A stretch of 64,000 nt of DNA from NCBI GenBank assembly GCA_963855995.1, contig OY979725.1, positions 12,938,383 through 13,002,382 on the forward strand. The letters are read 5' to 3'. The position numbers were made by a program, and so were the translations under genes. The DNA comes from Muricea muricata. Lineage: Eukaryota; Cnidaria; Anthozoa; Malacalcyonacea; Plexauridae. Under the pieces are notes generated by a model. It saw only the letters and a program-made list of their open reading frames with translations. It ran no database searches and was not told the origin of the DNA. This document shows positions 13,701 to 31,130 of this stretch, piece by piece (within the stretch, counting starts at the first letter, position 1; the number at the start of each line of letters is the position of its first letter).

Positions 13701-14866
13701 AGAAGTAAAATAGTGTCCACTAAGGTTAAACTTACTGTCCCAACTTGATTTGAAGATATGGAGTACCAGGAAACATCATACTTTTCATTGTAAACCCATC
13801 GCTTAATTAAAGAATAACAGCAGGCAAGCCCAGTAAGAGAAGACAATGATTTTCAACATGACTGTATAAAGCAAAACAGTTCATCTTCTTTGTTCTAGCT
13901 ATATAAAATTTAAACAACTTCAATTCTTACATGAGGTCGGAAGAGAACCCTAGCTTCCTGATATCTTCTTTTGACAATCTTTTGTAATACAGACACACAT
14001 CCTTTAGATCAGGTTCCTACATAAATACAGTTTCCCATGTTTTTTATACATTTTAACTATCTTGAAATAAGTAAGCCTAATATGAGCATATCATTGTTGA
14101 GCCCTGGATGAGTGAGGGCGTGGCATGGGGGAGGGGAGATACTCAGTGGAATTCACATTTTACCCTTTCTGATGTCAATTTCCCAGCAAAAACCTAGCCA
14201 AATGGGGTCTGGCCAAATGGGAAAACTGTTTTTTTCAGCAGACTTCAGTAATTTAATTACTCCATGTCAACCCCCTTCCTCCTGCATGATATTATAATCC
14301 CCCATCTTCACCTAACAGGTGAAGATGGGGGATTATTATAATATCATGCAGAAACTCAGGCATGGTTTGTGTTGAAATGGAGTTGGTTCGTACCTCGTGC
14401 ATGACGTGGTCATAAAGCACATATCCTGTGGTGTAACTCAACTTGTAGAGACAATCTGTGTCGAATTCTATTAGTGACTTTAGATAATGGAATGTAGCTT
14501 CGCCCCATTGTCTGGAAAAGACACATAACACTTTGCAAAGTTGCAACGAGGATTAAACTCGCGTGAACTGGACGGTTCAAATATCAACACTGACAACCGA
14601 TTTACAAAACAAACATTAAATTTAATACAGAATGACGTACAGGCGGCGCATCACCTTTGCTTGTGTTTTGCAGTGTTTTTCATCCAAATACCTGGAATTG
14701 AGGACCACAAGCCTGCACCGATATCACTCGTAAGGTGATCAGGACTGAATTCCTCCGCTATGATTGTCAAATCCAAACATGGGTCTGAATCTTGCAGGCA
14801 AATTGCAGTTGAAATACCCATTATTCCAGCGCCGACAATTGCAACCTTTTTGCGTGCTTGCGACAT
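10780..14866 (-). CDS. DDO: D-aspartate oxidase (FAD-dependent D-amino-acid oxidase family), complete
   Basis: This enzyme oxidatively deaminates D-aspartate/D-glutamate using FAD and is normally peroxisomal. Exons: 14655-14866, 14394-14511, 13931-14016, 13736-13801, 13346-13400, 12638-12727, then 12253-12338 OR 12130-12215, then 11242-11359, 11014-11115 and 10780-10887. All phases close and give 346 residues, the usual length. Visible motifs are the dinucleotide-binding VGAGIMG at residues 11-17, [12 protein letters not shown], the PARGHIL strand, [20 protein letters not shown] (the first Arg is the substrate-carboxylate Arg of the family) and the C-terminal [30 protein letters not shown] and VGLRP.R..VRL favour DDO over DAO. 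The protein ends SGL, close to but not a canonical PTS1, so peroxisomal import is uncertain. The acceptor of exon 6 could also be 12733; I chose 12727 because it keeps phase. Confidence 0.93.
11550..11916. mobile_element. MITE with long TIRs and TAA duplication (DDO intron)
   Basis: Terminal inverted repeats of about 45 bp begin GGGACCGTTCATTATTTATA and continue into CTCAGGGGG.CACCGAAGAG. The flanks are TAA on both sides (11547-11549 and 11917-11919), a 3-bp duplication typical of PIF/Harbinger-type elements. It is 367 bp with no ORF and lies in the intron after the lid exons. Confidence 0.75.
12130..12215 (-). other. DDO alternative lid exon, copy b
   Basis: This is a second 86-nt copy of the lid exon, 37 nt after copy a. 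It starts MHVPWVKH and ends TYIFP, plus CG, which also completes an Arg. Its acceptor (ATTTAG) and donor (GTAAAG) are intact and phase is identical. Including both copies would shift the reading frame, and the 37-nt gap is too short for a normal intron, so the two look mutually exclusive. Confidence 0.85.
12253..12338 (-). other. DDO alternative lid exon, copy a
   Basis: This 86-nt exon encodes a 28-residue segment starting IHAPWIKH and ending AYVYP, plus two bases (AG) that complete an Arg with the next exon. In the DAO/DDO family this stretch follows the PARGHIL strand and forms the active-site lid with its tyrosines. It has a proper acceptor (ATTTTAG) and donor (GTAAGA). Confidence 0.85.
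12360..12525. repeat. SINE-like interspersed repeat, copy 1
   Basis: This shares a long stretch with 49325-49505: a TTTATTT..ATTTAGCTT start, GCCACA.GG.CAGGGTC, CCCACCCTGTCAACTTTCC, and the compact block GGAAACCGGAGTACCCGGAG then AAACCCACGACT. It lies in a DDO intron between exon 6 and the lid exons. Confidence 0.65.
13099..13227. mobile_element. Near-palindromic foldback MITE (DDO intron)
   Basis: Two arms of about 60 bp pair with few mismatches: TCAATAGACCTTTCCAGTAA, then TTACGTCACAACTACATG, then GCGAGGCTGAGGG, each with its complement on the right. It is about 129 bp in total with no ORF. The right arm occurs with small differences (CGGTAA, CAGCTAC). Confidence 0.75.
14282..14351. repeat. 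70-bp perfect hairpin in DDO intron 2
   Basis: The left arm CTGCATGATATTATAAT plus CCCCCATCTTCACCT pairs with the right arm read backwards. The only difference is an extra 3 bp (AAT) in one arm, and the loop is 3 bases. It sits about 40 bp downstream of the exon 2 donor. It could be a small foldback element. Confidence 0.8.
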
Positions 14867-20861
<5,995 letters not shown>

Positions 20862-21435
20862 TACATTGTTGGGAAATAATTAGAAGACGTTTTGCGTGCA
20901 GACGTGGAAGACAGATGGTAATCGGAGTGCATGTTAATGATTCGTGTAGAACACTGAGGCTGGACCCAGCTATCCACATGTGATCAATACTATCCACAAG
21001 TGATCAATGCTATCCTCCGTTTCTAGCAATGTCTGGCTCTTACTTACTTGTCATGTTTTTGTGAATACCTCTTCAATGCAATGAGGAGGTGATTAAAACC
21101 TTTCTAAACTTTACGATATCTATCCTAGCTAATTGCTCCTCGTATACTTGATATTTTTCTATGGCAAAGTTTTCTATGAGCAAAAACTATTCTTTTGCGC
21201 AAGGAAATCTTAGGTCGATGGTAGACTAACACACAAGCACACAACATTGTATTTTGGACATTATAGAATTTGAAAAGATAAAATCAACTTATAAATAATT
21301 TCAACTGTACACAAGATAATCTAAAAATGGTTAATAAATAAACCAATTCTTTTTCTCCTAAATGTCGTCTCTCCCGTCAAGGATAGATGTCACTCAACGC
21401 ATATATAGATACCTTTGTTTTAAAAACGTTCTAGA

Positions 21436-24400
21436 TTAAAATTCACCTTCCGCACTCGGAACATGACTTAGTATGTGTTCGGTTGCTGCTTGGATAACCT
21501 ACAAGAGAAATGTATTTTAGAAAAGCTATTTGATGGCACAGGTTTAAGTTTTCGCCTGAAATGAAAGTTCAAAAATTGTTGTTAAAAACTTACGTCTAAC
21601 TGTTTCCCTCGAGGAAACTTATGAACGCATTCGTCCCAAACACAAGTTTTGAAGTCCACAGTTTGATTAATGTGGTCTGGAGAGAAGAATAAAATATATC
21701 TCTAAGTACATAACAAATGTTCTAGCTTTGATGCGCTGGAAAGAAACATCGGAGAAGATAGCAAATGCGACATTACCTTGTACGTGTTGTTTTAGATGGT
21801 TTAACATACCAAACTTTAGAGAGCAATCAGCCCACTAAAAAAGCAGGAGGACAAATAGATCAGGAATTGTGGGAGCCACTGAGTATTTTTACAAAGTACA
21901 AAACAACGGTAACTTCGAAAGTAAATATTTTGAATTTATTTTAGCTTTCGACTATATTTTAGTCATCGTCAGGAATGACAATGGTCAATAACAGTGATAT
22001 TTATATAGCGTGTATAAATAAATTGTAAATAGACACGGTTTTCGAGACGCTACATAGTCTTGCTAAATGAACATACTTTACAACAATGGTATTTTCGCAG
22101 ATCTATTTTGATTCCTGATACACGCCCATCGCGACATCCAGTGTAGATCTGAAGTTGCAAAGAAATTGTCATACTTGGTGAATAGATGTCGTTCAAAACA
22201 TCTATCTGAGGTAATGGCCAGTGACTTACCATGTCACCGATGACAGATAACGAAAATACCATATCTGTTTTGCCACCATACAACTGCAGCAGGTCACCCG
22301 TCTAAATTACCATATTAAATAAAACGTCTATTGAAGTCCAGTTTCATCAGAGGTCAACATAACTAAGCAACGTTTATACCTTGATATCAAAACACCGAAT
22401 AATCCGGTCAAGCGATGACGTCACCAGTACACCCCCCAAGGCTTGCACGCCGCTGACACTCATGGTATGACCCGTGTAGGAGCGAACTAACTCCCCCGTG
22501 TTGATGTTATGCGACTGAACTACAGTATCCGCTGACCCGCTGTACAGAATGTTCTCCACAACATGCATACACAACACTGTCAACTTGTGATCTTTTATAT
22601 GACGTAATAACAGACCAGTCTGAATGAAAAAAAATCACAAGTCACGCAATCAAGAATGCCAAGGTTCAACCGTAAGTGATAACTTCATAATACCAACTTA
22701 CACTTTGATCACGGACTGTGATCGTCGAGTCAAATGAGCCCGTACACAGAAGAGACCGCTGGCCTTTAGTTGCTGATGCCAGACAGCTTATTCTACTTGG
22801 TTCATGACAATTGAACTGATCTATACATTCGTTTGTCTGGAATTTAAAGACTGTCATGAATATGATTCCAATATGTTTAGTACAGAGTACAAACACAGAA
22901 CCCTAATTACCTGGCCTTAGTTAAGGCAAGTTCACAAGCTTTAACTTACCTTCAAATCTATAACTGCAACAAAGCCAGAACTTAGACCAACAAACAGTTT
23001 GCCAAATGCCTCATGTAAGCACATAACTCTTCCACGAAAACTGAATTTATGGGTACACGCGCCAGACTAGAATGTAGACGAACATTTGAGTAATAGCTAC
23101 GTAGCAAGACTCTACATTAACCAAAAATTTTGAACTATAAAAGCATTTATCAACGACAAATAAGGTGGACAGGATTAATGGCACGACTTGTACAATATAT
23201 GCTCAAATACGGTTTCTTCTTGTAGTAACACTGGTCCAAGAACACGACAATTACTTGACCTTTAATCTTTTATATGTTTACAAGATTTTTAAGATGATTG
23301 AAATGTGTGAGAAGAGTTGACTTACCTTGATATTATAAACTCTTACAGACTGGTCGTTTGCTCCAGTGAACAAGCGGTCAGTCAAGGCTCCGAAGCTAGA
23401 TATCTAAAATATAATTAGGCTGGAGCATTTTTGAAGGTGAAAATTATAGCTGTCACGTAAATGGACGAGTATAGAAGTACCTGTAGACAATTTACAGCTG
23501 ATTCATGTTCTTCGAACGTTTTTATGCATTTTCCAGTCTGCAAATAAAATGATAAATAACGTTACATTTGAAGCTTTTAAGATGAACTAGACTGCAATTA
23601 AAATCAAAGTAATTGTAAACCTATAAAACAAATCAGCTTTTACATTGGGAAAGTACGCTAGTCAAGTCCTCGACCTGGTTACTAGCTCCTCTATAATTGC
23701 GGTTGTATTTAAGGCGTGCGTTGGATTCAAATTTGACAATGAAACTGGGAGATATTCCTTTAGATGAAGCAAAAAACGAAAGCTTACCTTCAAATCAAAT
23801 GCTTTGACAGTTCGGTCGGCAGAAGCACTAAACAACTTCCCTTTATATGGCTACGAAAAAGAAATGAGCACGTAGCTAGGCATAGTTCTTGTACTGGAAC
23901 ATAACAATACACCTAACATACTTTACAATTCAAAAACAATCTAATGCCAATGGCCAAACTCGTCACTTACTAGTATACAGCAAACTGCATCAGTGTGTCC
24001 AATAAAATCCATTTCAACCGCAGTGCCAGAACTGCCTTCATCTAAACAAATTAATTTTTGTATATTAAATGGAGTGATTATGTTTCAAACTCAAATACTC
24101 TGGTTTTACCTTGTTTCGTTTCCAAACTGGGTACTGTACTGGATATCCTGTCTTGGTCACACCTGCAAAATCAGATCACAAACATCAAATTCTACTGCAA
24201 CAGTAATAGCTTTATCACTTTCTGTGGCAGAAGAGCTTGGCTTCCGATCTCCAAAGCGACCAGCGATAAAAATATCATTGAAACAGACTAGATCACAGAA
24301 AATTTGATGGTAATTGATGGTAATTTCTTAACTGTGGCAATATTTATTAGCCAGCGTGGCAGGCTCTTCGGGGAACAACCGCAATGAAGAGAAAAGCCTG

Positions 24401-27400
24401 CCTTCCATCCCGGGTAATTTTTATACCGCCCACTTTGTTCCCCGAAGATCCTGCCACGCTGGCTAATATTTATCAGTTGCATTACCTCAACTTGCTAGCT
24501 AAGCACTCCCTTTCTTTTTCAGCTAGAACCTGGGTAAAAATTTTTAAAAAATTATAAAAAAAGACGAAGGACCTACTGGAAAATAGGGAGAACAGTACAA
24601 ACCGACTTTTACTGAGCCCATAACTTTGCCAGTGCAGGTAGCGCAGTTAAAACTACACGAAAGATATAGGTTCTCTCACTGCCTGTATGATTAAAAAGAA
24701 TTCGACGTTTTGACCTTTGTCGGAAAATACTACAATGGCTCGAAAAGAATTCTATTTTTATTGCTTCAGGTGGTGAACTAAACTATATCCTCGTATGCAT
24801 TTGGGCCTTGTCATTCCATTTTAATAAAGGTTAACTGTCGATCTCTAGGGCCTTATCATGTCCTTTCCTATCACTCCAGCACCCGTACTGTACCTCTTTT
24901 GGTCCGTCGTCATCATTAACCGATGATTCATCAGTCGTGCTTGTAATTTCCAGACATCCCAAGAATTGATGTGATTCATTTGAGGAAATCCTGCGCGATG
25001 CATCTACAATAGTCGGAGTGGCCCCTTTTCTTGCTAGATGACTAGTTTCCGCGCAGTTCTTGCGAAGTACCAAAGTTCCATCGCTATTTAATGTGATCGT
25101 TGAGCCATTCGAACTTTCGAAGGTTTCAATTTCGGTCAAGTGTTTCTCTTGAGCGGCACCCCATCGAGACCCCTCCCACATCGGCCGCCGTGTGGTGGGT
25201 TTAAATTTACCATGACAAGACTGATCGGTACTCATTGGAGCACTTGTTGATACTCTAGGATGATGAGGATCACTTGAATGTCCAGTGCCTCGCGGTGCCA
25301 ATCTCGAAGGAGCATTCCCATAGTTACTTTGTTCATTCGAACCAGCATAGCCTGAGCTGCTTATATTATTGTTTTTCTCCGAACTGGTTTTCTTTTCATC
25401 TCTTTTCTCTTGGAAGGAAGCTTCCTTAGCATGGTGAACATGAGGATCTTTTCTGCCCAACTCTGGTACACTTTCATGCAAATCATCTGCTGGGTTGATA
25501 TGAAATCCCAAGCTACCGTTATTGTACGTCATATCCTCCACCTCATTACCTTCTTTTGTGCTTTCATCATCCCTTCGTGTACCCTCGTCAACTTCATTTC
25601 TTCTTCTTGTACCAATATCATCCTCGTTGCCCCTTCTTGCACTTTTATCACCACTAGTACCCCTTCTGGCACCTATATCACCATCATCTGTTCGTGCAAC
25701 ATCATCATCTAACAGCCCTGAAGTTCCTCGCGATTCCTGCTGGTCCTGTGCATCCTTCAGCATTTTCACCCTCTTCGCTCGAACAAGATCTATACTCTGT
25801 TTAATTTCCATTTCAGAGGACTGCAATTTCTCCAACTCCTGTTGCATTCTTTGCATTTTAAATTGAATTTGCGTGACTTGCAATTGAATCGAGGACAACT
25901 CCTGAATGTATTTTTGTTCTTCCCTCTCCAACTGTAGAAGGTCACTTACATTGAGCTTTACACCACTTCCTCCAGGTTTAGCTTCCGACTGCTGATCAGG
26001 TCCTGCCACACGTCGTCTCTTCGCAGGCTCGCTCAGACTCTGAGAGTCGATGGAACACCCTCGTTTTGGAATCGTCTTGGACCGCACTGGAGCGTCAGAG
26101 GATCGACTTGAAGTTGCATTCTGAAACTCGCTAGATTTACTAAGGCTTCCCAAATCGACCATCGCCGCACCAGGCATACGGTATGATTGGTTAGGCGGGT
26201 AATTAAACCGCGGCCCAAACGGCAGCCTTGGGCTGAACCCAGGAGAGCCAAACCCGGGCGATGTGCCTTTCTGTGATCGACCATGATATGCCTTCGACTT
26301 GTAGGAGTAACGCGGTCGAGTACGAGGTCTGAAGACTTGACTTGGAAAGCTGGAGAAAGGGAGGGTGCCAAAACCAGGACTGCGAGGAGATGCCGGGTTA
26401 TCTGCGCTATTTAGATCCATCATCCCATCCAAAGGTTTCATCCGCGCTGTCCCTCGGCGTTCGTGCAAGCGACTCGTGCTACTCAGGTCAATCATTGCTT
26501 CTGTTGCTGTGTCACTGTCGGGACGAGGTGACCGAGATTTGCCGAGATTCAGGTCAATCATCGCCTCTGTGTGATTCGCCTTACTCCTCGCAACTGAACT
26601 ACTTTGATGGTCATTTGTCCTGCTCCCACTTCCTAGATCGATCATGACTTCACGTTTATCAGATGTGTTTGTCACCTCACTCGATACAGGTGATCTTGAT
26701 GGGCTTCTCGACGCTGTATACCGTGTACCACTCTCTTTCCCGTGCTCACCAAGATCAATTACGCGTTCATTACCAGGAGAAGCAGTATCTCTAGAACTTC
26801 TGTCACTCCTAACTGGCGATCTTGAGGAACTTCTTGAGACAGCATGTCTTGCATGTTCCAAGTATTCATGAAACTGTTTGCCGCTTGCAAGCTCTATCAT
26901 GGGCTCTTTAATGTTCGGTGGGGTCAAGCGGTCGTTCCTAATGGGTGATCTGGATGCGCTTCTCGGCAAGGTGCTGTTATGAAACTGTTTATCAGGCCAA
27001 AGTTCTGTCATTCCTTCCCTTGAATTAGTTTGTCGAGACTGGCTTGGAACATCGTGCGAGACACTTAATGGGCTTCTGCCACGCAATTGTGGTACTCGTT
27101 CATTCAACTGGCTTGTGCTTGAATTAAGATCAATCATCGGTCCGCTCTCTGCAAGATCACCCAGAGGAGACCTGGAAAATAAATAATAGTTTTTTTGTTG
27201 TCTTTTACTAAAACGTAATTTTCGAAGGTGAAAATGGTAAAAAAAAACTTCATAACTATACCCCGCCAAAGGATAACGAGAGTTACATGAAAATTGATCA
27301 AAGAGTAGTCAAAATCACTCATCATTTGAACATTTCTATCCCTAGAAATCGTTAAAATTGCAGGAGAAATAGCAAGACTTCATTTATTCCTGTTTGACCA

Positions 27401-29163
27401 AAGTATCAGTGTATTCGCAAGCCGTGATGGTTAAAATGAACTCACCTAGACGAGCTTCTTGATGATAAGTGCAGTGGATCTCTGTGCTGTCCTAAATGAG
27501 TTGTTTCGCCAAGACAAATCACAGTTGCTTCGGGATTGTGAGATTCGGCATGCGCAGGTGATCTTGAATTACGTCCAGTTGCACGCAGGGATGAAGTCTC
27601 GTTCAGTTCGTTACCAAGCGTATCTCGTCCTAACGACCTGGCGTTCTCGGCCGAATCGCCTGTAAACGAAGCTCTTCTGGCGGCATCTGGTAGCTCTCTA
27701 GAACCACCCATCTTAGGACCAGCGTTACGATCAAACAGAGCTGGCTGGTGCATGCGCTTCCAGTCATACTCTGGACCTTTGTCCAAAATTCTAGAGCTCT
27801 CATTTGCTGATTCTTTGTGTGGGGATCTTGAATTCCTTCCCGTCAATGGCGGAGGACTATCCTTCAGAAGACTGACATAATGAGATCCCAAATCAACCAA
27901 TCCTTGGCGATGTAGTTTATCTGTAATACCGCCGTGATGGTCCAAGGATTGATCAGACCTTCTACCCTCGTAGGTCGACGAGCTAAATCGCCGTCTATTC
28001 AGCAGTTTAGCCGGCACGGGGATCGGGGGTGTACGCTCGGTGGGTGATACGGACTTACTTTTGACCACAGGAGAATTTGTGGTCGATATTTGGAAAGAGC
28101 TTGATGATGTCTGCGCATGACTGGGCTTTTCTCCGGAGCCTTGTCTGACGTCTGTACTGGATAAATATTTTGATTCAGAAGTCTGCGTTCGATCATTGCT
28201 TTCATCTTCCGAGTCTGTAACTTTCTTTGAAGAAAGTGTAAATCTTGATCTGGATTTATTAAAGTTAGGGACGACATTTCCCAGATGGCCTTCTTCGTGC
28301 CGTTTCGCGACACCGTATTTTGAAGCCAATACCCTGCGTATTTCTGGAGGAATTACTTTCTTGGAAAGATCAAGGACACCGCTTCCACCGTCATGATTCT
28401 TGGAAAACCTGTTACCGGAACCGGATAACCCTAAACCAGACAAACCTGGATTCTGACTGGGTTTTTCTTTACCAGATAATGTATTAGTGTTTGGAAGGGT
28501 TGACTCCCCTCGAAGTCCTAAATGGTCGCGTTCAGTATCGTCATCTGTGGAACACAGCACTATATCCGAGCCGGAATCAGATTTCTCCGTTTTAATGACT
28601 ACTCTCTCCGGGATATGGACTTTCGGGAGATTCCTCGCTTCAAGTAGTTGAGACCAAGTGAGATCAGGACCAGATTTCAAAGAACTTAGTGAATGTTCTA
28701 ACTGGGAACCCAGATCTACGGTGGGCGTATTCAAATAATGAGTGGATCTTGAAGACAACGAACTGTCCAACGAGAGTCGCTCACGTTTTATCTTTGCAGG
28801 TTTAATAGTGTTAGTGATATCTGCTTGTGATGTTGGAGTACTTACTGGCTGTGTCTTGTTTTCATCTGTGCTTGTTTGATGTTTCAAGTCAACACTTTTT
28901 TCAGTTTTTATTCCAACTGAACTCATCACGCTTGCTGTAGCGCTCTGTTCACCCTTGGGTGTTGTCGTTGAAGTACTTTGTCGCTTCAAACTCGTTTGAC
29001 GTGCGGTAATGTGATCAGGGAGATTTTGTCCTGTCTGTTCTTTGTCTGGTAGATACTCTTCTGATGCTATTGATGACTGATTCACAGTGGATGAGTTTGG
29101 GGATTGTTTTGAGTACGTATCTTCTGCTTTCATCTTACGTCTTGTGGCCTTCTTTCTGGACAT
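21436..29163 (-). CDS. ZNF106: ZNF106-like protein: long disordered region, coiled coil, WD40 propeller, zinc fingers
   Basis: Vertebrate ZNF106 is an RNA-associated nuclear protein with a disordered body and a C-terminal WD40 domain followed by zinc fingers. CDS exons here: 27446-29163 (ATG at 29163), 24889?-27171, 24110-24162, 23971-24041, 23788-23850, 23481-23537, 23326-23403, 22950-23066, 22702-22836, 22380-22619, 22230-22301, 22077-22148, 21777-21834, 21594-21676 and 21436-21498, about 1,700 residues. Matches include a coiled coil (VSDLLQLEREEQKY..), CHEPSRISCLASATKG, HNINTGELVRSY, IYTGCRDG and the terminal finger pair (CSLKFGMLNHLKQH; C-x4-C..H-x3-H). Two points are odd. The N-terminal C2H2 fingers of vertebrate ZNF106 were not found. 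The donor ending the 2.3-kb exon is unresolved (GT at 24888 keeps phase; the ORF otherwise stops at 24831). A 5'UTR exon probably ends at 30995. Confidence 0.88.
24335..24478. mobile_element. MITE with 40-bp TIRs in ZNF106 intron
   Basis: AATATTTATTAGCCAGCGTG then GCAGGCTCTTCGGGGAACAA at the left pairs with TTGTTCCCCGAAGATCCTGC then CACGCTGGCTAATATTTAT at the right. It is about 145 bp with no ORF. Confidence 0.75.
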
Positions 29164-31130
29164 TGTTTGTTCTATTTCAGACAATCTAAGCAAAAGATAC
29201 GTTTTCGTCTTAATTTATTTAAATGGAGGTTTCATGGGAGATGGAGGCTTATTTGGCAAGTTGGTATTTAGAGAGCAGGATTGTTAGAAAGGCTCTTACG
29301 TTGTTAGGAAGAGGGTTTAAAAGAGAGAGTCGTTTTTGTGTATCTTATTACAGAGAGGGTCTTATATTATTGGATAGAGAGTTTAATAAAGAGGGAGCTG
29401 TTTTCTAGAAGGACCTTTTTATTTAGTTTAGTTTTATTTTAGAGAGAGAGTTTCATTTTAGAGAGAGAGAGAGATTTATTTTAGAGAGAGAGTTTTATTA
29501 TAGAGAGAGAGTTTTATTTTAGAGAGTTGCATAAGAAACAGGTCATATTAACAGGGCTCCCATTATTAGAAATAGCAGGTGTTAACAGAAGGTGGTTTAT
29601 TTGAGATGGGGAAATTATTAGTGAGGTTTGTTTCCAAAGGGGCCTATTGGATAGGGGGGCAGTATCACAGAGGATGACATAATTAGTGAATAGCCCCCCC
29701 CCCCACCCCTTAAATTTAACTGATTACACAAAATTTTATCTGGATTATTACAGGAAAAGACAGAAACCGCTGACATACTCAAAATTATTGCCCTCTCTTT
29801 CCACCAGAAAACTCAAAATTGTTTACAATCATGATTTATACAAATGGCACAAGTGGGTTCAACTATTTGATTAAAAAAAAATATGTAAACCTAAGTACAT
29901 TGCATTTACTTTCAAATAACACAAGCCAGCTTAAAATTTTTGTGTATTTGGCTAGATTGGCACAGAATTGTGGCATGATTCCTTAGAGGTTTTTGTGTGA
30001 AATAATATATTTATGATTTTTGAGTTCACACAAGTCTCATATAAGCCTCAGTGCTGGACCCAAATGCTGAATTAATTAATGTTGTTTGTGCAGTTTAAAT
30101 TGTGTAGTTTTTGATCCTACTCTATTCAAATGTTCTGAACTGTCCATACAGCAGCCTAAAATGACTTTGTTGGAGCAAAAACAACCAAAAACATGATATT
30201 CATCATCATTTTTTCTGACATATACAGCTACATAGTTTTCATGATATGAAACCAGAACCACAAGTACTTTTCTGCACATATTGTAAGCAGTAAAACACTT
30301 AATCATACCATGGTCAGTGGCAAAGCCAGCCCGACATTTGGTCATGCAAATTCTTCAGTGTTTATAGACCGTATAAGGTTCAATTTCTTAAGAAATGAAC
30401 AATGATGATTTAAAATTTGCATAGCATGATCAAATTGCCAGGCTGGCTTTGCTACTGACCATGGCATCTGCTTCTTCAGGGAGGGGGTGTTTACAGCAGA
30501 CTTCACATTTTACCAACCATTGGTCCTACCATTTTCAATAAATTTACGAACCAAACATATTTTCCCAGGCATATTTTCTGTTCTAACAAAACTTGTGGTG
30601 TTGCATCCCCAGTACCCTCTCCTTGGTATGCCCCTGCATTCAAATGACAAGGAAAACAACTAATTGTATTCACACACTGGCTAGCTTGAAACATTACTGC
30701 ACACCCAGCAGGTACGATATCTGGTTTACCAGGGCAAGCTAGTATTAATAGCACAGACACCTATACATAACAATATGAAAAATCCCCTATACACCTCCAG
30801 TGTCAGTGATGTATCAATTAAAGTCGTTCAAGGCCAATCAACACACTCCACTATAAATGACAATATATTCGCCTACACACCACGCGACGACATAAACATA
30901 ACATAAATAATGGCAAACTATAAATACAAACTAGTGGCTATTCCATAACAGATTTGAAACTTTACTATTTTTGAAATAAAATGAACAACTTTACCTGTCG
31001 TTTCTGTATCACGCTGTCACAAAATGCTTTGAAGTAAACTCGTCCTTGTCCGACTTCAAGTCTCCTGCCCAGAGCAAAACAATAACACGAGGCGGCCAAA
31101 ATGCACAAGTGCGCCGTTTATACCAGCTTC
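29164..31130 (-). promoter_or_regulatory. ZNF106 5' region: first intron, probable noncoding exon and promoter
   Basis: The coding exon starts at an acceptor (TTTGCTTAG at about 29188) 22 bases before the ATG. A good donor (GACAG then GTAAAG, at 30995) preceded by CpG-containing sequence up to about 31.13 kb suggests a noncoding first exon. The intron holds an AGAGAGAG/TTTTATTT-rich simple tract (29405-29530) and a MITE (30309-30463). Confidence 0.4.
30309..30463. mobile_element. AGTGGCGAAGCCAGCC-type MITE, copy 2
   Basis: The termini TCAGTGGCAAAGCCAGCCCG and the facing GGCTGGCTTTGCTACTGA frame about 150 bp. The core includes a GTTTATAGACCGTATAAGG block and TTTCTTAAGAAATGAA shared with the copies at 3717, 42970 and 63137. 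Confidence 0.75.

Noticed and set aside
25410-26871. Plus-strand frames of 69-114 codons
   Set aside because: Antisense shadows of the ZNF106 disordered exon, which has matching family sequence on the minus strand.
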